From: Tipula vernalis
Lineage: Eukaryota; Arthropoda; Insecta; Diptera; Tipulidae
Assembly (NCBI GenBank): GCA_958295665.1
Contig: OY282560.1
Coordinates: forward strand, 90,744,311 to 90,808,310
Reading direction: 5' to 3'
Length of the DNA: 64,000 nucleotides
Positions 42,101 to 52,000 of the stretch are shown in pieces. Position 1 is the stretch's first letter; the number at the start of each line of letters is the position of its first letter. The position numbers were made by a program, and so were the translations under genes. A model generated the notes under the pieces. The model made no database searches. It was not told where the DNA came from and saw only the letters and a list, made by a program, of their open reading frames with translations.

Positions 42101-42702
42101 TGGAATGCATTGGAAAGTTACCGTTTGGTATGTACGCTGAAATTGAAAGGGCCGGTGTTAGTTTAACCGATATTGATACAACTGACTGTGATAACTCATT
42201 GACAAGTTTATTATTGCTTGCCCAAAAATTACACGAAAAAGATCCGAATATATTTGGTAATTGGAGTCCAGACGTAAATAATATTTCAATTTTACAACGA
42301 CAACAACAACAACAACAACAGCTACATAATAGTAATAAGAATAGTAATAGTAATAATGATACAGACAGTGAAGACAGTGATAACCAAATTGATGAACAAA
42401 AAGATGAAATTAATAGTCTTAGTCGTAATATGAGTAATATGAGTAGTAGTGTTGGTGGTGGATTAATAAATATTATTAGTAATAATATAAGTAACAGTAA
42501 TTCTATAAGTGGTGGAAATGGTGGAGGTGGTGGTGATTCAGCATTTTCATCTGACTCAAGTACTGGTTCGATAAAACGTAAAATTGATCAAATTACCGGG
42601 AGTCTAGATCCTCTACTTATCGGCAGCGATGAGCAAGCGCCATCACCATCATCATCCTTAAATATCGATCATAAAAGACTTAAAACACTAAGTGACATCT
42701 AG
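24081..42702 (+). CDS. shn: Schnurri, ZAS/HIVEP-family zinc-finger protein (5' end missing)
   Basis: Nuclear DNA-binding cofactor. In Drosophila, Shn joins the Mad/Medea complex to repress brinker and other targets in Dpp/BMP signalling. Six exons join in frame into 2322 residues plus TAG, close to the length of fly Shn; numbering here starts at the first full codon at 24083. Visible domains are a C2H2 pair at about 374-427, a CCHC finger at about 734, a second C2H2 pair at about 1517-1570 followed by an acidic Ser/Asp stretch, and three C2H2 fingers at about 2024-2119. The two separated pairs define the ZAS family; the C-terminal triplet points to insect Shn rather than vertebrate HIVEP. Linkers are rich in Ser, Asn, Pro and Gln. 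Four introns are only 64-71 bases. No start codon lies in the first exon found, so an upstream exon is missing. Confidence 0.95.
27313..27951. mobile_element. Non-autonomous DNA element with inverted ends
   Basis: The left end (AAAGTTCGAGTTACAATGAA, continuing to CCGT) recurs inverted at the right end (ACGGATTCATTGTAACTCGA, then CCTTT). Similarity of about 50 bases per arm includes several CGTTCCG-type blocks. Between the arms lie 540 bases with a minus-strand open frame of 70 codons (27451-27663) that I do not recognise. The family is unassigned, since no transposase signature was seen. Confidence 0.65.
29204..29325. repeat. Left copy of an inverted-repeat pair
   Basis: About 122 bases from AAATGAAGAACAAAGCATTA to the AACCAGC end. 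The segment recurs inverted at 31382-31505 with few differences. The pair brackets 2.06 kb that contains a LINE relic. The 15-mer AATTTGTAATAAATG occurs at the left edge of both copies (29194-29208 and 31368-31382). Confidence 0.8.
29755..31080 (+). mobile_element. jockey-like LINE reverse transcriptase relic
   Basis: The frames shift, but the order of pieces fits a jockey-type non-LTR reverse transcriptase: [11 protein letters not shown] near 29777, then QHGFYPDR near 30400, [19 protein letters not shown] palm text near 30480, FINDII near 30695, the catalytic FYADDLKII near 30735 with YADD intact, and a C-terminal [21 protein letters not shown] stretch near 30950. Stops and frameshifts make it inactive. 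It lies on the shn-coding strand inside the large intron. Confidence 0.8.
31382..31505. repeat. Right copy of an inverted-repeat pair
   Basis: Inverted copy of 29204-29325, starting GCTGGTTAAAATAATCGATA and ending CTTTGTTCTTCATTT. See the left copy for the comparison. It could be a second insertion of one short element, or the two could be the ends of a composite element. Confidence 0.8.
32568..32615. promoter_or_regulatory. Cluster of nuclear-receptor half-sites
   Basis: Five AGGTCA-type half-sites lie in 48 bases: TGACCTTGA at 32568 and 32585, TGACCTTCA at 32574, and TGACCT/AGGTCA at 32598-32611 facing apart with two bases between. TCAAGGTCA, the reverse of TGACCTTGA, is the known monomer site of FTZ-F1/ERR-type receptors. 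Function is inferred from motif density only; a decayed simple repeat is the alternative. Confidence 0.35.
32857..33076. repeat. Pair of diverged direct repeats
   Basis: Copy 1 (about 32857-32938) and copy 2 (about 33001-33076) share CTGGCAAG, AATGACTG, the A/CAATTGT block and a terminal AGCCAAA. Read on the minus strand, both copies give related peptide text (LLQSFNLA versus FLQSLTLP), so they may be remnants of a duplicated coding segment. The source gene was not recognised. Confidence 0.45.
33879..34091. repeat. MITE-like inverted-repeat element, about 213 bases
   Basis: The left arm (33879-33927) includes TTTGTCACGCCAAGTAATAG and ends AATATTCC. The right arm (34041-34091) starts GGAATATTGAAACC and includes TTACTTCGCGTGACAAGCGA. 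The arms are inverted copies of nearly 50 bases. The interior also has TAGTC/GACTA-like short motifs. No coding capacity was seen. Confidence 0.7.
35537..36728 (+). CDS. shn: shn exon with N-terminal ZAS finger pair
   Basis: The exon starts after TTCTAG with AT completing the split codon and runs open to CATCAAAG before GTAAAA. It begins [17 protein letters not shown], then Asn/Ser repeats, then [12 protein letters not shown]. The end encodes the first C2H2 pair: finger 1 CPYC...HIRAH and finger 2 CGPC...KSNLYKHQ, completed by RSRTH in the next exon. The linker HTNERPYPC is typical of linked C2H2 fingers. The intron splits finger 2. Confidence 0.93.
36793..37207 (+). CDS. shn: shn exon completing finger 2
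   Basis: The exon follows TATATTGTAG and ends TTAGTC before GTAAGT. The first base completes the Arg codon, giving [13 protein letters not shown]. The remainder is Gln/His/Ser-rich ([10 protein letters not shown] and onward) with a [13 protein letters not shown] stretch. Flanking introns are 64 and 70 bases. Confidence 0.92.
37278..40249 (+). CDS. shn: shn main central exon, CCHC finger and first half of the second ZAS pair
   Basis: A 2972-base exon after AATTTCAG, in phase 0, ends TTTAG before GTAAGT. It encodes about 991 residues. A single CCHC finger starts at 37797 (CPFC...H....C). QPLNLSK near 37602 resembles a CtBP-binding motif. Many SPSP/TPS blocks follow. At 40146 begins finger [20 protein letters not shown], followed by CKMC of the next finger. 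The intron again splits the second finger of the pair, as at the N-terminal pair, which supports an old duplication of the two pairs. Confidence 0.94.
40315..40550 (+). CDS. shn: shn exon completing the second ZAS pair, acidic tail
   Basis: The acceptor is AATGTATAG and the first base completes a Ser codon, giving [17 protein letters not shown]. The acceptor ATTATAG fifteen bases upstream would insert an in-frame-incompatible segment, so the later one was chosen. After the finger comes KKCIELGL, then a serine/aspartate-rich run ([18 protein letters not shown]). An acidic stretch after the second pair is a known ZAS-family feature. It ends before GTACGT. Confidence 0.92.
40622..42702 (+). CDS. 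shn: shn terminal exon with C-terminal finger triplet
   Basis: The exon follows TTTTTCTAG and is open to the TAG at 42700-42702. It continues the acidic run ([15 protein letters not shown]). PIDLTKP at 40936 resembles the PxDLS/T CtBP-binding motif. Three C2H2 fingers follow: CTVC...HYNIH at 41803, CEPC...HERSVQH, and CGDC...HLRSKSH ending near 42090. The tail has a short poly-Gln tract at 42299-42321, Asn/Ser repeats and a Gly run. In fly Shn the C-terminal fingers are required for repression with the Mad/Medea complex, which is family knowledge. Confidence 0.95.
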
Positions 42703-43500
42703 TGCCAAATTTTTAGTTTTTATATTTAATTTCGTGCAATTATTATTTTTTAAATCTTATTTATGTTTAAGCAGCCATATTTTAGTGTAAAAAGTAAATA
42801 ATGAAAAGAAAAAAAATTTTTTTTTAATTAAATTTTAAAAGTAAGAAAAACGTTGTGTGGTCATTGTTGTGGTTGCCATCGTCTTAAATCAATTTTCTTG
42901 TGTACATATATAAAAAATATAAATTTTAGTATATTATATAAAAAATATATGTAATAATATAGTAATATAAATTATCTTATTTTATGAAGTAAATATGTAT
43001 GATTAAATTTTATATAAAATACAATTTTACAAAATTATGTCCAGTAACCGCCATATTTTTACTTCACAATACAACAAAAAAACAACAAAAAAAAACAGAA
43101 CGATTCTAATGAACCAACGTAAACAATTTTAAAATTAGTTGGATTCATATATTTTATATTATATATAAAAGTTATTATTTTATTTAAACAGAGATAAATT
43201 TCAAGTAGATGAAGTATTTTGTGTTCTGTATGTTTTAAATATGGAACAAAAATTTTATTTTTAGTAATATTTGCCATTAAAAAATGAAAAAATATCAAGA
43301 AATATGTAACTATATTAAATAATAATAATTAGGTGGATTTATTTTATTTTTCTAAAGGAAATTTTTTATGTACTATCTAAATAAAACCAAAAAAAAACAA
43401 AACGGGCCAATTACAATAGGAATATGAACAGCACCATATTTATGCACCACATTTATATAAATTATAAAACAAGCATTTATAAAATAATATTCAATAAATA
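42703..43500 (+). other. Probable shn 3' untranslated region
   Basis: Very AT-rich sequence follows the shn stop codon. An AATAAA at about 43493-43498 could be a polyadenylation signal, and others lie further on at about 43970. The true end cannot be fixed without transcript data. Confidence 0.35.
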
Positions 43501-44150
43501 CATAAATATAAAAGATTAAACCGCCACCAAGTAAAGTGAAAATACTTCCTAATAAGTTTTGTGCCAAAAAACACAGACTAGAAAAATTTTTTTGAAGGAA
43601 TCGCAAGAAAATACATATTAAATATAAAAATATATCTCTTCAACCCTTTTTAAAATAACGAGAAAATCGTTCTAATTCTAAATTACCAAACTTAAAACCT
43701 AAAATCGCATATCAGTAAGTGATTTTTAAAACAAATAAAACATAGAAATATTATTATGTATTATATATAAAAATAAAATATTATTTTATATATAAAATGT
43801 CTTCCATATCAAAAACAAATAAAAAATTTAAACAAAAATATTGAAAATAAAATAAAAATTCATAAATATATTATATATTATTATTATTATTATAATTATT
43901 ATACAAGAATTAAAATTTATATTATTATTAAGTAATTATGAAGTAAATTTACTTGAAATTATTTATTAAATAAATAAAAACAAATTATACATTAAAAATA
44001 TTTTATTGGATTTCTTTTATCTTTTGCAGTTATTTAATATGATTATTGTGTACCTATTTAATAAATTTAGCAAAGTTTAGTTAAACTATCTTTATAGATT
44101 GGTTCACCAATATTTTCATTACCTACTCAACCAGGAGCCAACAAATAAAC
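43500..44150. other. AT-rich intergenic sequence
   Basis: Almost only A and T with TATATAA and AATAAA runs. No gene or mobile-element protein was seen. Confidence 0.5.
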
Positions 44151-44199
44151 TCATTGATCACATCAACTCAAAATAAATCAGGGGGACTACTATGAAATA

Positions 44200-44560
44200 T
44201 TCATTTATGAGGAAATGCAGTTGTGAAGCACTATCAACTGTAAAACCAATCTACTGGCTAACAGATCTAAACAAAGTACCAGATCTAATTGATTTCTTCA
44301 TAATAAAGAACTTATCTGTAAATTATATTTAAATAGATGAAAGCCAGGACTTAAGCTCTGATTCTCCTAACATTACGTGAAAAAATCACTCAGAAAGGAA
44401 GTAACCCATTTTCAGTAAATAATTACACTAATTGGGAATGCTTTAGACTGCCGTTAGAAGAAAAAATTAGTTAGACTTTCATAACTAACACTCAACAATT
44501 GATCAACTACACAGAATAACCAATATAATCGAGAAAGCACCACAGGAGAAGAAAGTCTTT
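44200..44560 (+). mobile_element. jockey-like LINE endonuclease relic
   Basis: The frame reads YWLTDLNKVPDLIDFFI near 44250, followed by DLSSDS near 44355 and then a WxxF-like stretch. This matches the end of the endonuclease domain of jockey-type elements, where the family has LPDxxDF and then SDHxPI. The His of the SDH motif is lost, and stops follow. Only a fragment survives. Confidence 0.65.
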
Positions 44561-45199
44561 TTAATGAAGGACTTAACAGAACCATTCCACCACTGCAATT
44601 CGCTAGATGATGCCTTTTCTGGATTGAAAGAAATCAGTGCACCACAGGGCTGTCGTAGGCATTAGCAGAAACCATAATAATATAAATAGCTGCTACATTT
44701 TTTTGGCGTAAAAGATGGTGACAAGTCACTATTAGATCGAACTACTACAATGGCAGTATATATTGACTAGACGTTCACAACTGTATTACGCCACTTGCGT
44801 TGCGTAATTGAGTTGAAATGCTACCTAATCGTTTGTTACTTGTACAATATAATGTTATATGCCTTGGAAAAATATGGCACAAATGGTAAAGAAAAATGAA
44901 ATAGGATGAGGAGAAGAGAAGAGAAAAAGAGTTTATTTTTACTATTTCATTGTTTTAATTTTCAAAAAAGGGAACCGGTGGAAGAAAACCACGTGAGACG
45001 GTTAAAACCTCAAAATTATTAAGGAACACTAAAAATGAACATTTACTGTGGTAAATGATTTCGACTTTCGTCGAAATTACAACTGACCGATCGGGTTCAT
45101 ACAAGGATCATTCAGCAAAATAAACGCACGCCAAAAGCTTTGCAGAAAAGGAGGTTTCGGTTTAATCAGTCGTTATGGCATATTTATTACAGAATATTA

Positions 45200-47700
45200 T
45201 ACTACCATGTTGCAGTAGTGAGGCATATTTCAGTACGACATAAGGTACAGTGTGGTACTACTGTATAACGTATACTACGAGAAGAACATGACCGATCAGT
45301 TAAAGAAGTTCTGAAAAGATTCAACGAGTATAACATTGAATTAAGTTCCAACAAATGCGTTTTTAAGGTAACTTCAATCGAATTCCTGGATTATCATCTC
45401 ACGCAAAAACGTGTTAAGCCATCCGTTGATAAGTAGTAGTAAAGGAGTTGCGGAGTTTTTTAGGACTGGTCACATCAGTGATGCGATTTCTTCGATTGTA
45501 AAATCGAAAGTAAAATTCGAATGAACAAAAAAACCTGAGCCGGTTTTTAGCCAAATAATTTTAAACATTGATGTCTTAGGTTATTTTGGCCCAATGAGAT
45601 CTGATATGCTAGTAATAGTTTGGATTACTCGAGGTGACCTGATATGCTGGTAATATTTTGACGGAAACAGAGCATAAAGGTATGTACTGCCAAACTGAAA
45701 ACAAAAATCAGGGGCACTATTATAAAATGGTCGATAAGATCGAATTTGTCGATAAAGTCGAGTTTTTTGATGAGTCAGAAAGTAACGCGACCACCAATAA
45801 CAGTCTGTAGTTCCGCCATTGGGGACAACAGCAACAATACTTTACGATGAATTGTGTAAAGCCAATAGTCCATTAGCTGAAGCCAGTAACTTAACCTTCG
45901 CATGAACAGTATCTATCGGGGTAGATATCACAATTTGCCTTTCTTAATAACTCAGTGAGTTTTCATCCAATCATTATCCGGCGTCAGCTATGTGAATAAT
46001 TTTTCAATTTATTTCAGAAAATTATTCACATAGCTGACGCCGGATAATGATTGGATGAAAACTCACTGAGTTATTGAGAAAGGAAAATTGTGATATCTAC
46101 CCCGGTAGATACTGTTCATGCGAAGGTTAAACAAGCAACTGAATGTTACAATTGCATGAGTGTAAAAAGTTAAACCTCTTAAGCCAAAGAAGGATATTTG
46201 TTCTAATCCTAACCAGAATGCAATTGAACAAAAGAGTACCATACGGTTACAATTCAAAATCAAAGGGAAAAAACAAACGGAATAACATACCCTCTTCACC
46301 TCATTTAAAAGGCAATGTTCCTAATATTATCCAGAAACAGCAAAAACATACCTCCACCACCATCAATAGTGATCTAATATGCCGGTAACAGTTTGACTGG
46401 AAGAGATGCTGTATAGTTACCGCCAAAACGAAAAGAAAGCTTTAGCTTTTTAAAGCAACCACTGCAGAGGTTCGAAATTTATTTGGCGGGCCTGGAATTT
46501 GAATAGAAACCGACCATAAACCATTGGCGATGATGTTTGGAAAAATTTCCAGTTCCTTCAATCATTCAAATGAAGAGTCATACATTATAATTAAGGCTCT
46601 GCTAATATCGCTGATTATCCTCCTTGTGAATTTTATAAAGTTCTGATCTATTCAATAGTGACTGGATACACTTAAATCAGAGCAACAGCTAAAATCAGTT
46701 GATATAGAAATATCAGAATTGTAGCCGCATTTGGAAATTATCCTGAAATTTCAACCGTGGGAGAATATGAACAAAGTCTGTGCCGCAAGCAAAAATTATG
46801 AGAAAGTTAAATTGGTATTGAGCTGGTCATACACACGGATCATCGTTTGTTAAAAGGAAACTTTGGTTGCAATAGCTAAAGCCCGGCTTTTTGAAAAGAA
46901 AGGAGTTGCTAAACGCTCCCTGAATTTATGTGGTTAATGATTTTTTGGGGCTATTTTTGACGAATGCAAATGTTTTTGTAACAATACACATTACTTCAGT
47001 AGATATAAGGAGGTTGGAATTATGATAAAAGTAACTTCTTGGTATCACAGAGCAAGCAACAATAACAGTAGATAACGGGAAATAATTCATAAGTGAGGAA
47101 TTTGTCTATTAATGCTAAACAAAAGGAATTAAGCTTAATAATGCAACAAAATGGCGAAGTTGAGCGGCAAACAGATCTTTGGTGAAACGTCTCAAAATAA
47201 TCCATTTTCTTAATAGAGATTGCAAAAAGATTGGTATGTTATACGGCTCCTCACTGGAAAACCGCCAACGGAGGTATGATTGGGAGAAACAATACGTAGT
47301 AAACGGCCCTCTATTGGTGTCATAGAAACAGCTCCTTCCGACTTTATTCTGATTTCCATGAACGTGATGCTCTGAATAAGAAAAAGGGAAGAATATACGA
47401 TCTCTACAAGAGGGGAGCAAAGAGCAACTATTTGCAAATAGTTGAATCGCCGGCGCTTGTGCAAAACTTAGTCCGAAACTAATAATTGGATACTACTTAA
47501 GAGTTTGAAGTCGTAACAAAGTCTGGTCCACGGGTTGGAATGTGGAACAAAGCCAATGGAAAAATATAAAAAAGAAATTCTGCTCCTCTGAAAAAGTATC
47601 TCAATCAAAACCGACTTCAACGGATTCAGGGACGCTGAAACTGAATCCAAAACAGCGCAGATGATAGTTCGGCGAAATATTTCAGCATACTTGAAGCTAC
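45200..47700 (+). mobile_element. Ty3/gypsy retrotransposon relic
   Basis: Broken frames on the + strand give, in order: reverse transcriptase connection text (VLKRFNEYNIELSSNKCVFK near 45310, then EFLDYHLT); an RNase H-like ETDHKPLAMMFG near 46505; NIADYP near 46605; integrase text HYFSRYKEVGI near 46995, VDNGK near 47065 and YTAPHWKTANGG near 47240; and a C-terminal DRDA-like region near 47365. The order fits a Ty3/gypsy pol. It is heavily mutated and interrupted by a palindromic element at 45891-46130. LTRs were not identified. Confidence 0.75.
45891..46130. mobile_element. TTAA-flanked palindromic MITE, piggyBac-like
   Basis: Arms of 113 bases (45891-46003 and 46018-46130) are inverted copies with about three mismatches around a 14-base spacer. 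Each outer end is TTAA followed by CCTTCGCATGAACAG. TTAA is the target site duplicated by piggyBac-type transposases, and such elements usually start with CCY. The insertion lies inside a Ty3/gypsy relic, so it is the younger event. It has no coding capacity, so mobilisation would require a transposase encoded elsewhere. Confidence 0.75.
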
Positions 47701-47719
47701 TAGCATCGGAGGAATCCAT

Positions 47720-48843
47720 ACTATTGGTTTATTTTTGAAATTGCTGTTAAAACTGCATCATTTAATATTTTTCAATGATTGTTCCTTTATTGATGAAAAT
47801 ACCTACACCTTCCGATTATTTATGGAAAATAATTTCATTCAAAAGGAAGATCAAGGATGATTTCGTTAAGTGCTTTAAGGATTTGTTGGAGTACGTAACA
47901 ACGGTCTTTAACAGTTCTCCATAAAAGACGAACTTTTCTTAGGAATTCTCTTTGAAAGGAATTTCCTTTCTTTTGAAATTTTGACAAAATTGTTTAATAT
48001 GTAATATCAAAATTTATAAAAAATAGTTTAAATCTATAGAAACCACCTTTCCCTTAAAATTTTTTATTAAAATTGCTTTAATACATAATTTGATCCAAAA
48101 AAAAACCCAATTTTATATTTTGACGACCGGCAAATTTTTGCAAATTTTTGTGCAATGCTTTTAAATTCCGCCTTTATGGAGTTTTCCGCCTTTGTAAGGC
48201 TTACTGCTTCAATATTATTAATTATTAAGCAATTAATTAAGTCTACCGAGACAGTAGACGATAAAAACTGCAAGTAAGTAATGAATCACCAATCACATTA
48301 ATTGATTCATAAACAAAGTTTCTGTTAATTAAAGATTTGGGAATGCTGATAATCGTAAAACACATTTTTAAAATTTTTTAATCGCTCTGTAGACATGAAC
48401 AATTTTTCGCCGCAATTTATATTGACCATGTATTCGCCACATTATTCTTTTCGCTTTTATACGAGAATCCATCCACCATCTTTCATTTTTCATTAATTGA
48501 CAAGCTGAATTCTTGTTGTGTGTTTGTCTTCTAATATTTAATAGTTTATTTAATTAAAACCTAACTTTAGCTTATAATAAATATTGAAAAATCATAATTT
48601 ATGTAATCTACAATAAGGTAATAGATTTCAATTAGCATTTTATTTAAAACTGAAATGTAAATGTCTTGTCAAACTCTTGGCGACTAGGAAAAAAAAATTT
48701 TTTTTCGGTACATCAATATGTAGAGTAGCGAGAAGAGTAGAAAATCAATATATTCCAAGAATAAAAAAAAAATAGATGTAAAAATATTTTTTGAAATATT
48801 TATTTAATAACATTAATAAAAAATCTGACAACCGTAAGGAAAT
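47720..48843. other. Intergenic sequence upstream of Bre1, promoter region presumed
   Basis: No coding block was seen. The Bre1 promoter and 5' untranslated sequence should lie in the last few hundred bases, but no TATA box or initiator could be assigned with confidence. The ATG at 48844 is preceded by AAGGAAAT. Confidence 0.4.
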
Positions 48844-49014
48844 ATGTCGAAAAGATCCGCTGAAGAATTTAATGCCGGAAGCAATGCTGGAACAGCAGGA
48901 AATCAACCACCAATCAAAAAGGTTCACTTTGAACCCCATTTGATTGGTCCCGTTTCGACATTAGAAGAAATGGACATCAAAGTTTTACAATTTCAAAATA
49001 AAAAACTTGCACAG
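48844..49014 (+). CDS. Bre1: Bre1 exon 1
   Basis: The exon runs from ATG to CTTGCACAG before GTAGGA, 57 codons, phase 0. It includes [14 protein letters not shown] and the start of the coiled coil ([14 protein letters not shown]). Upstream in-frame sequence is stop-rich, and MSKR fits family N-termini, so this ATG was chosen. Confidence 0.93.
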
Positions 49015-52000
49015 GTAGGAAGCCGTATAGTTGTGTACTTAAAATACGACACGAGGCAAATTTGCAATCATAGTTCTTCACTACATTATGTCCAATTACT
49101 GTAATTATAGCGTATCGAACAGAGGGTACGATGTGAAGGGGAATTAAGGCAAAGAATTGAACAATTGGAGAAACGCCAAACTCAAGATGATGCTGTACTG
49201 AACGTTGTAAATCGATATTGGAATCAATTAAATGAAGACATTCGCGTTTTGCTACAGCGATTTGATGCCGAAACGGCTGATGAATCGGAAAACAAAAGTA
49301 TGTAAAGGTTTATTTTTAATTTCGGAACACCAATTTAATCTAATTGTTTTCTATTACAGATGAAATGGAGGTAACCACATCTTTTTTAACTCAACTTTCG
49401 ACCTGGGACAAAGAAGAGTTGGACGATAAATTAGCTAATCGGGTTCAAGTATCAAAGCGAGCTGTAGCAAAAATAGTACAAGTAATAGATCGACTTATGC
49501 AACGTAATGAAAAATTAGTTCATGCAATGAAGGGTGAAACTAGCGAGGATGGGGATGAGCCACAAGTTAATATTGAGGAAACTTTGCGTCAAACTCACAT
49601 TGAAGTTATGGATGAAAATAGAAGTTTGCAAAATTTGAATACATCATTGCACGAGAGATATCATACAATATCTTTAAAAATGTCTGAACTGCAGGTTAGT
49701 TAATAGATTAAGCAATTTGGAAGATCCTTTGACAAGCTTTAGCTTGTGGTGGTAAATATTGATTCACTTGAGGGTTTCTCTATTCATTTTCTCGATGGGA
49801 TCCAATGAAGCAATTAATCAATTAGCCCATTTCAATTTGAGTTGAATAATCTGTGTTCAAGCTGTGTTTCTAATAGTGTCGTTGTGAAGATTGAGTTTAA
49901 AGTTATAGAGCTATTTCGGCTATTACAAATTCAAACTTCTTGCGTTATAATTAACGTAAAATAGCTACCTAATTAGTTTCTTTCTCTTAAAACAGTTTCA
50001 CCTTTACCCCAGGCCGGGTTTACCGATGATGAACTAGGCTTACTCCCATCCTCATTATCGTTGATGCAATTTTTTTAAACCACTGTTTTTTAACTCAATT
50101 TCTTCTATTTCTAGGCGCGCCAGCTTAATCTACAAATTGAGTACTATTATCTAGATCCTCCCAAGATGTTTATCAGTTTTCAGCCATTCATTTAAATGTT
50201 TTCATTATTTGTACAACGTTCTTTCCTTGAATCCAAAAATTATTCCACGAGATTTTAGTGTTTTGAGGAGTAGTTGTCAGATTGATTGTTTATCTCATCA
50301 CAGGCATTGGTTTAGATGGGCGATTAGATTGTGTAAGATTGTTATCGGTTGATTGCAACATTAGCTATATTCCGATAATGGCGAATTACTTACAACTAAT
50401 TATATCTATTCGTAGCTTCTATTACTAAATTAATGGAATAGATGTTTTTACATGGGTTATAGGAATTTCCGTAATTATTGTGTATATATCATAATTTCAG
50501 CTGGTTAGGGCCTCTATTGAAGACAGACGAATCTCTTTTTAGTTCCTCTAATCAAGTTATTTTAGCTGCGAGTTTGTTGTTGTTTTTTGTTTGTATTTCT
50601 AACAATAAGCTGGATTTGTGGCAATGTGCGAGAAAGAAGTCATAGGTAGTTTGATAGCATTATGGATAAAATTCCCTTACTAACTTAGCTGTTGGTGTGC
50701 CGACACTTATCTATAAAAGCGATATATTAATACAAGGGGTCTCGAGAAAATACATAAAAATATCTCCGAAAAAAGGTTCAAGATTTCCGAGAATAAAAAG
50801 AAAGAAGTTTAAACGAGTTAATTGAAACATCTCATGTGAGTCAAAAGCGGGGCACAATCTTCTTCACCAAATATTCAACAGGATAAGTTAAATGTGCATT
50901 TCAAAGAAAAGAAAAATAATAATCTTAAAGCAGATGATTCACAGTCGAACCGCGGACAACTTGGAATTCAAAAATCTAAATATTTTGTAAAATTTAGCGG
51001 CCCACGGTATATCATAAAATATATATTTAGAACCCTTAATTCCACGTTACCCGCGATTAAACAAATAAAATAATTGAACGAGGCTCTAACTGGATCCAAA
51101 GAGGAGAACCGTATTTTACATGAAGTTAAGCTAATTAAAGAAAGTAACGATTTGAAGCATTAAGTTGAAATAATCAAAGCTGATATTGGAAACTAAAAAT
51201 AAAACAAATTAAATAAAAAAAGCTGTCTGCTACGGAATTGCAGAGGCTGCGGACATTAATACTGAATCAAATGTACAAGGCGATGTAACCATCACTATTC
51301 AAAAATATTTATTTTTACTGAATATCACTGACAATATTAAAGATACATCCAGATTGAACCCACCTTTAAAAAATAGAGGGAACAAAATGGATTTTCGAAA
51401 ACGCTGAAGAAAACTGATCAGTCAACGGAAGTAAATAATATAATAAACGATATGTTAATAAAGGAGCAGCATGGACATGTTTGCCAGGCAAAAACGGGGC
51501 TTGCGACGATATTTTAAAGTGCAGAGACAACAACCATCGAATAAGTCCCGACGAAGGCATCTAAATAGAATCTTAAGTAAGATTTTTTCAATATATTGTA
51601 TAATTAAATTTAATTTTCTTGTATCTATTTCATGTAATTACCTTAAATGTAATTCATTGTTCTCTCATTTCCAAGTTTTTTTTTCAAAGATAAGTCTCAA
51701 TTTTAACTTTGACAATTCCTGTGACAGTATAACATGATTGTTTAATATTCCTAGTTTCTATAGTTTTCATTCTATTAGGTCGATTGGGGTAGGAAAACTT
51801 AAATATTCAGTTCATATATCTTTTAGAACAATGGTATAGATTGAGATTGCTACATTTGACCGAACAAATAATCCCGAAATTTAAGAACCAGAATACTGAA
51901 ACAGTTAAAATTTAAAAAATAAAATCCAGGAAAAATATTTAAAATTCCTAAAAAGATCTCGAAAAACACAAGTAAAATATCAAAAGAAAGAGATCCCTTT

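Noticed and set aside
47020..47719. Several minus-strand frames over the 45-48 kb relic
   Set aside because: The plus strand there reads as Ty3/gypsy integrase, so these are shadows.
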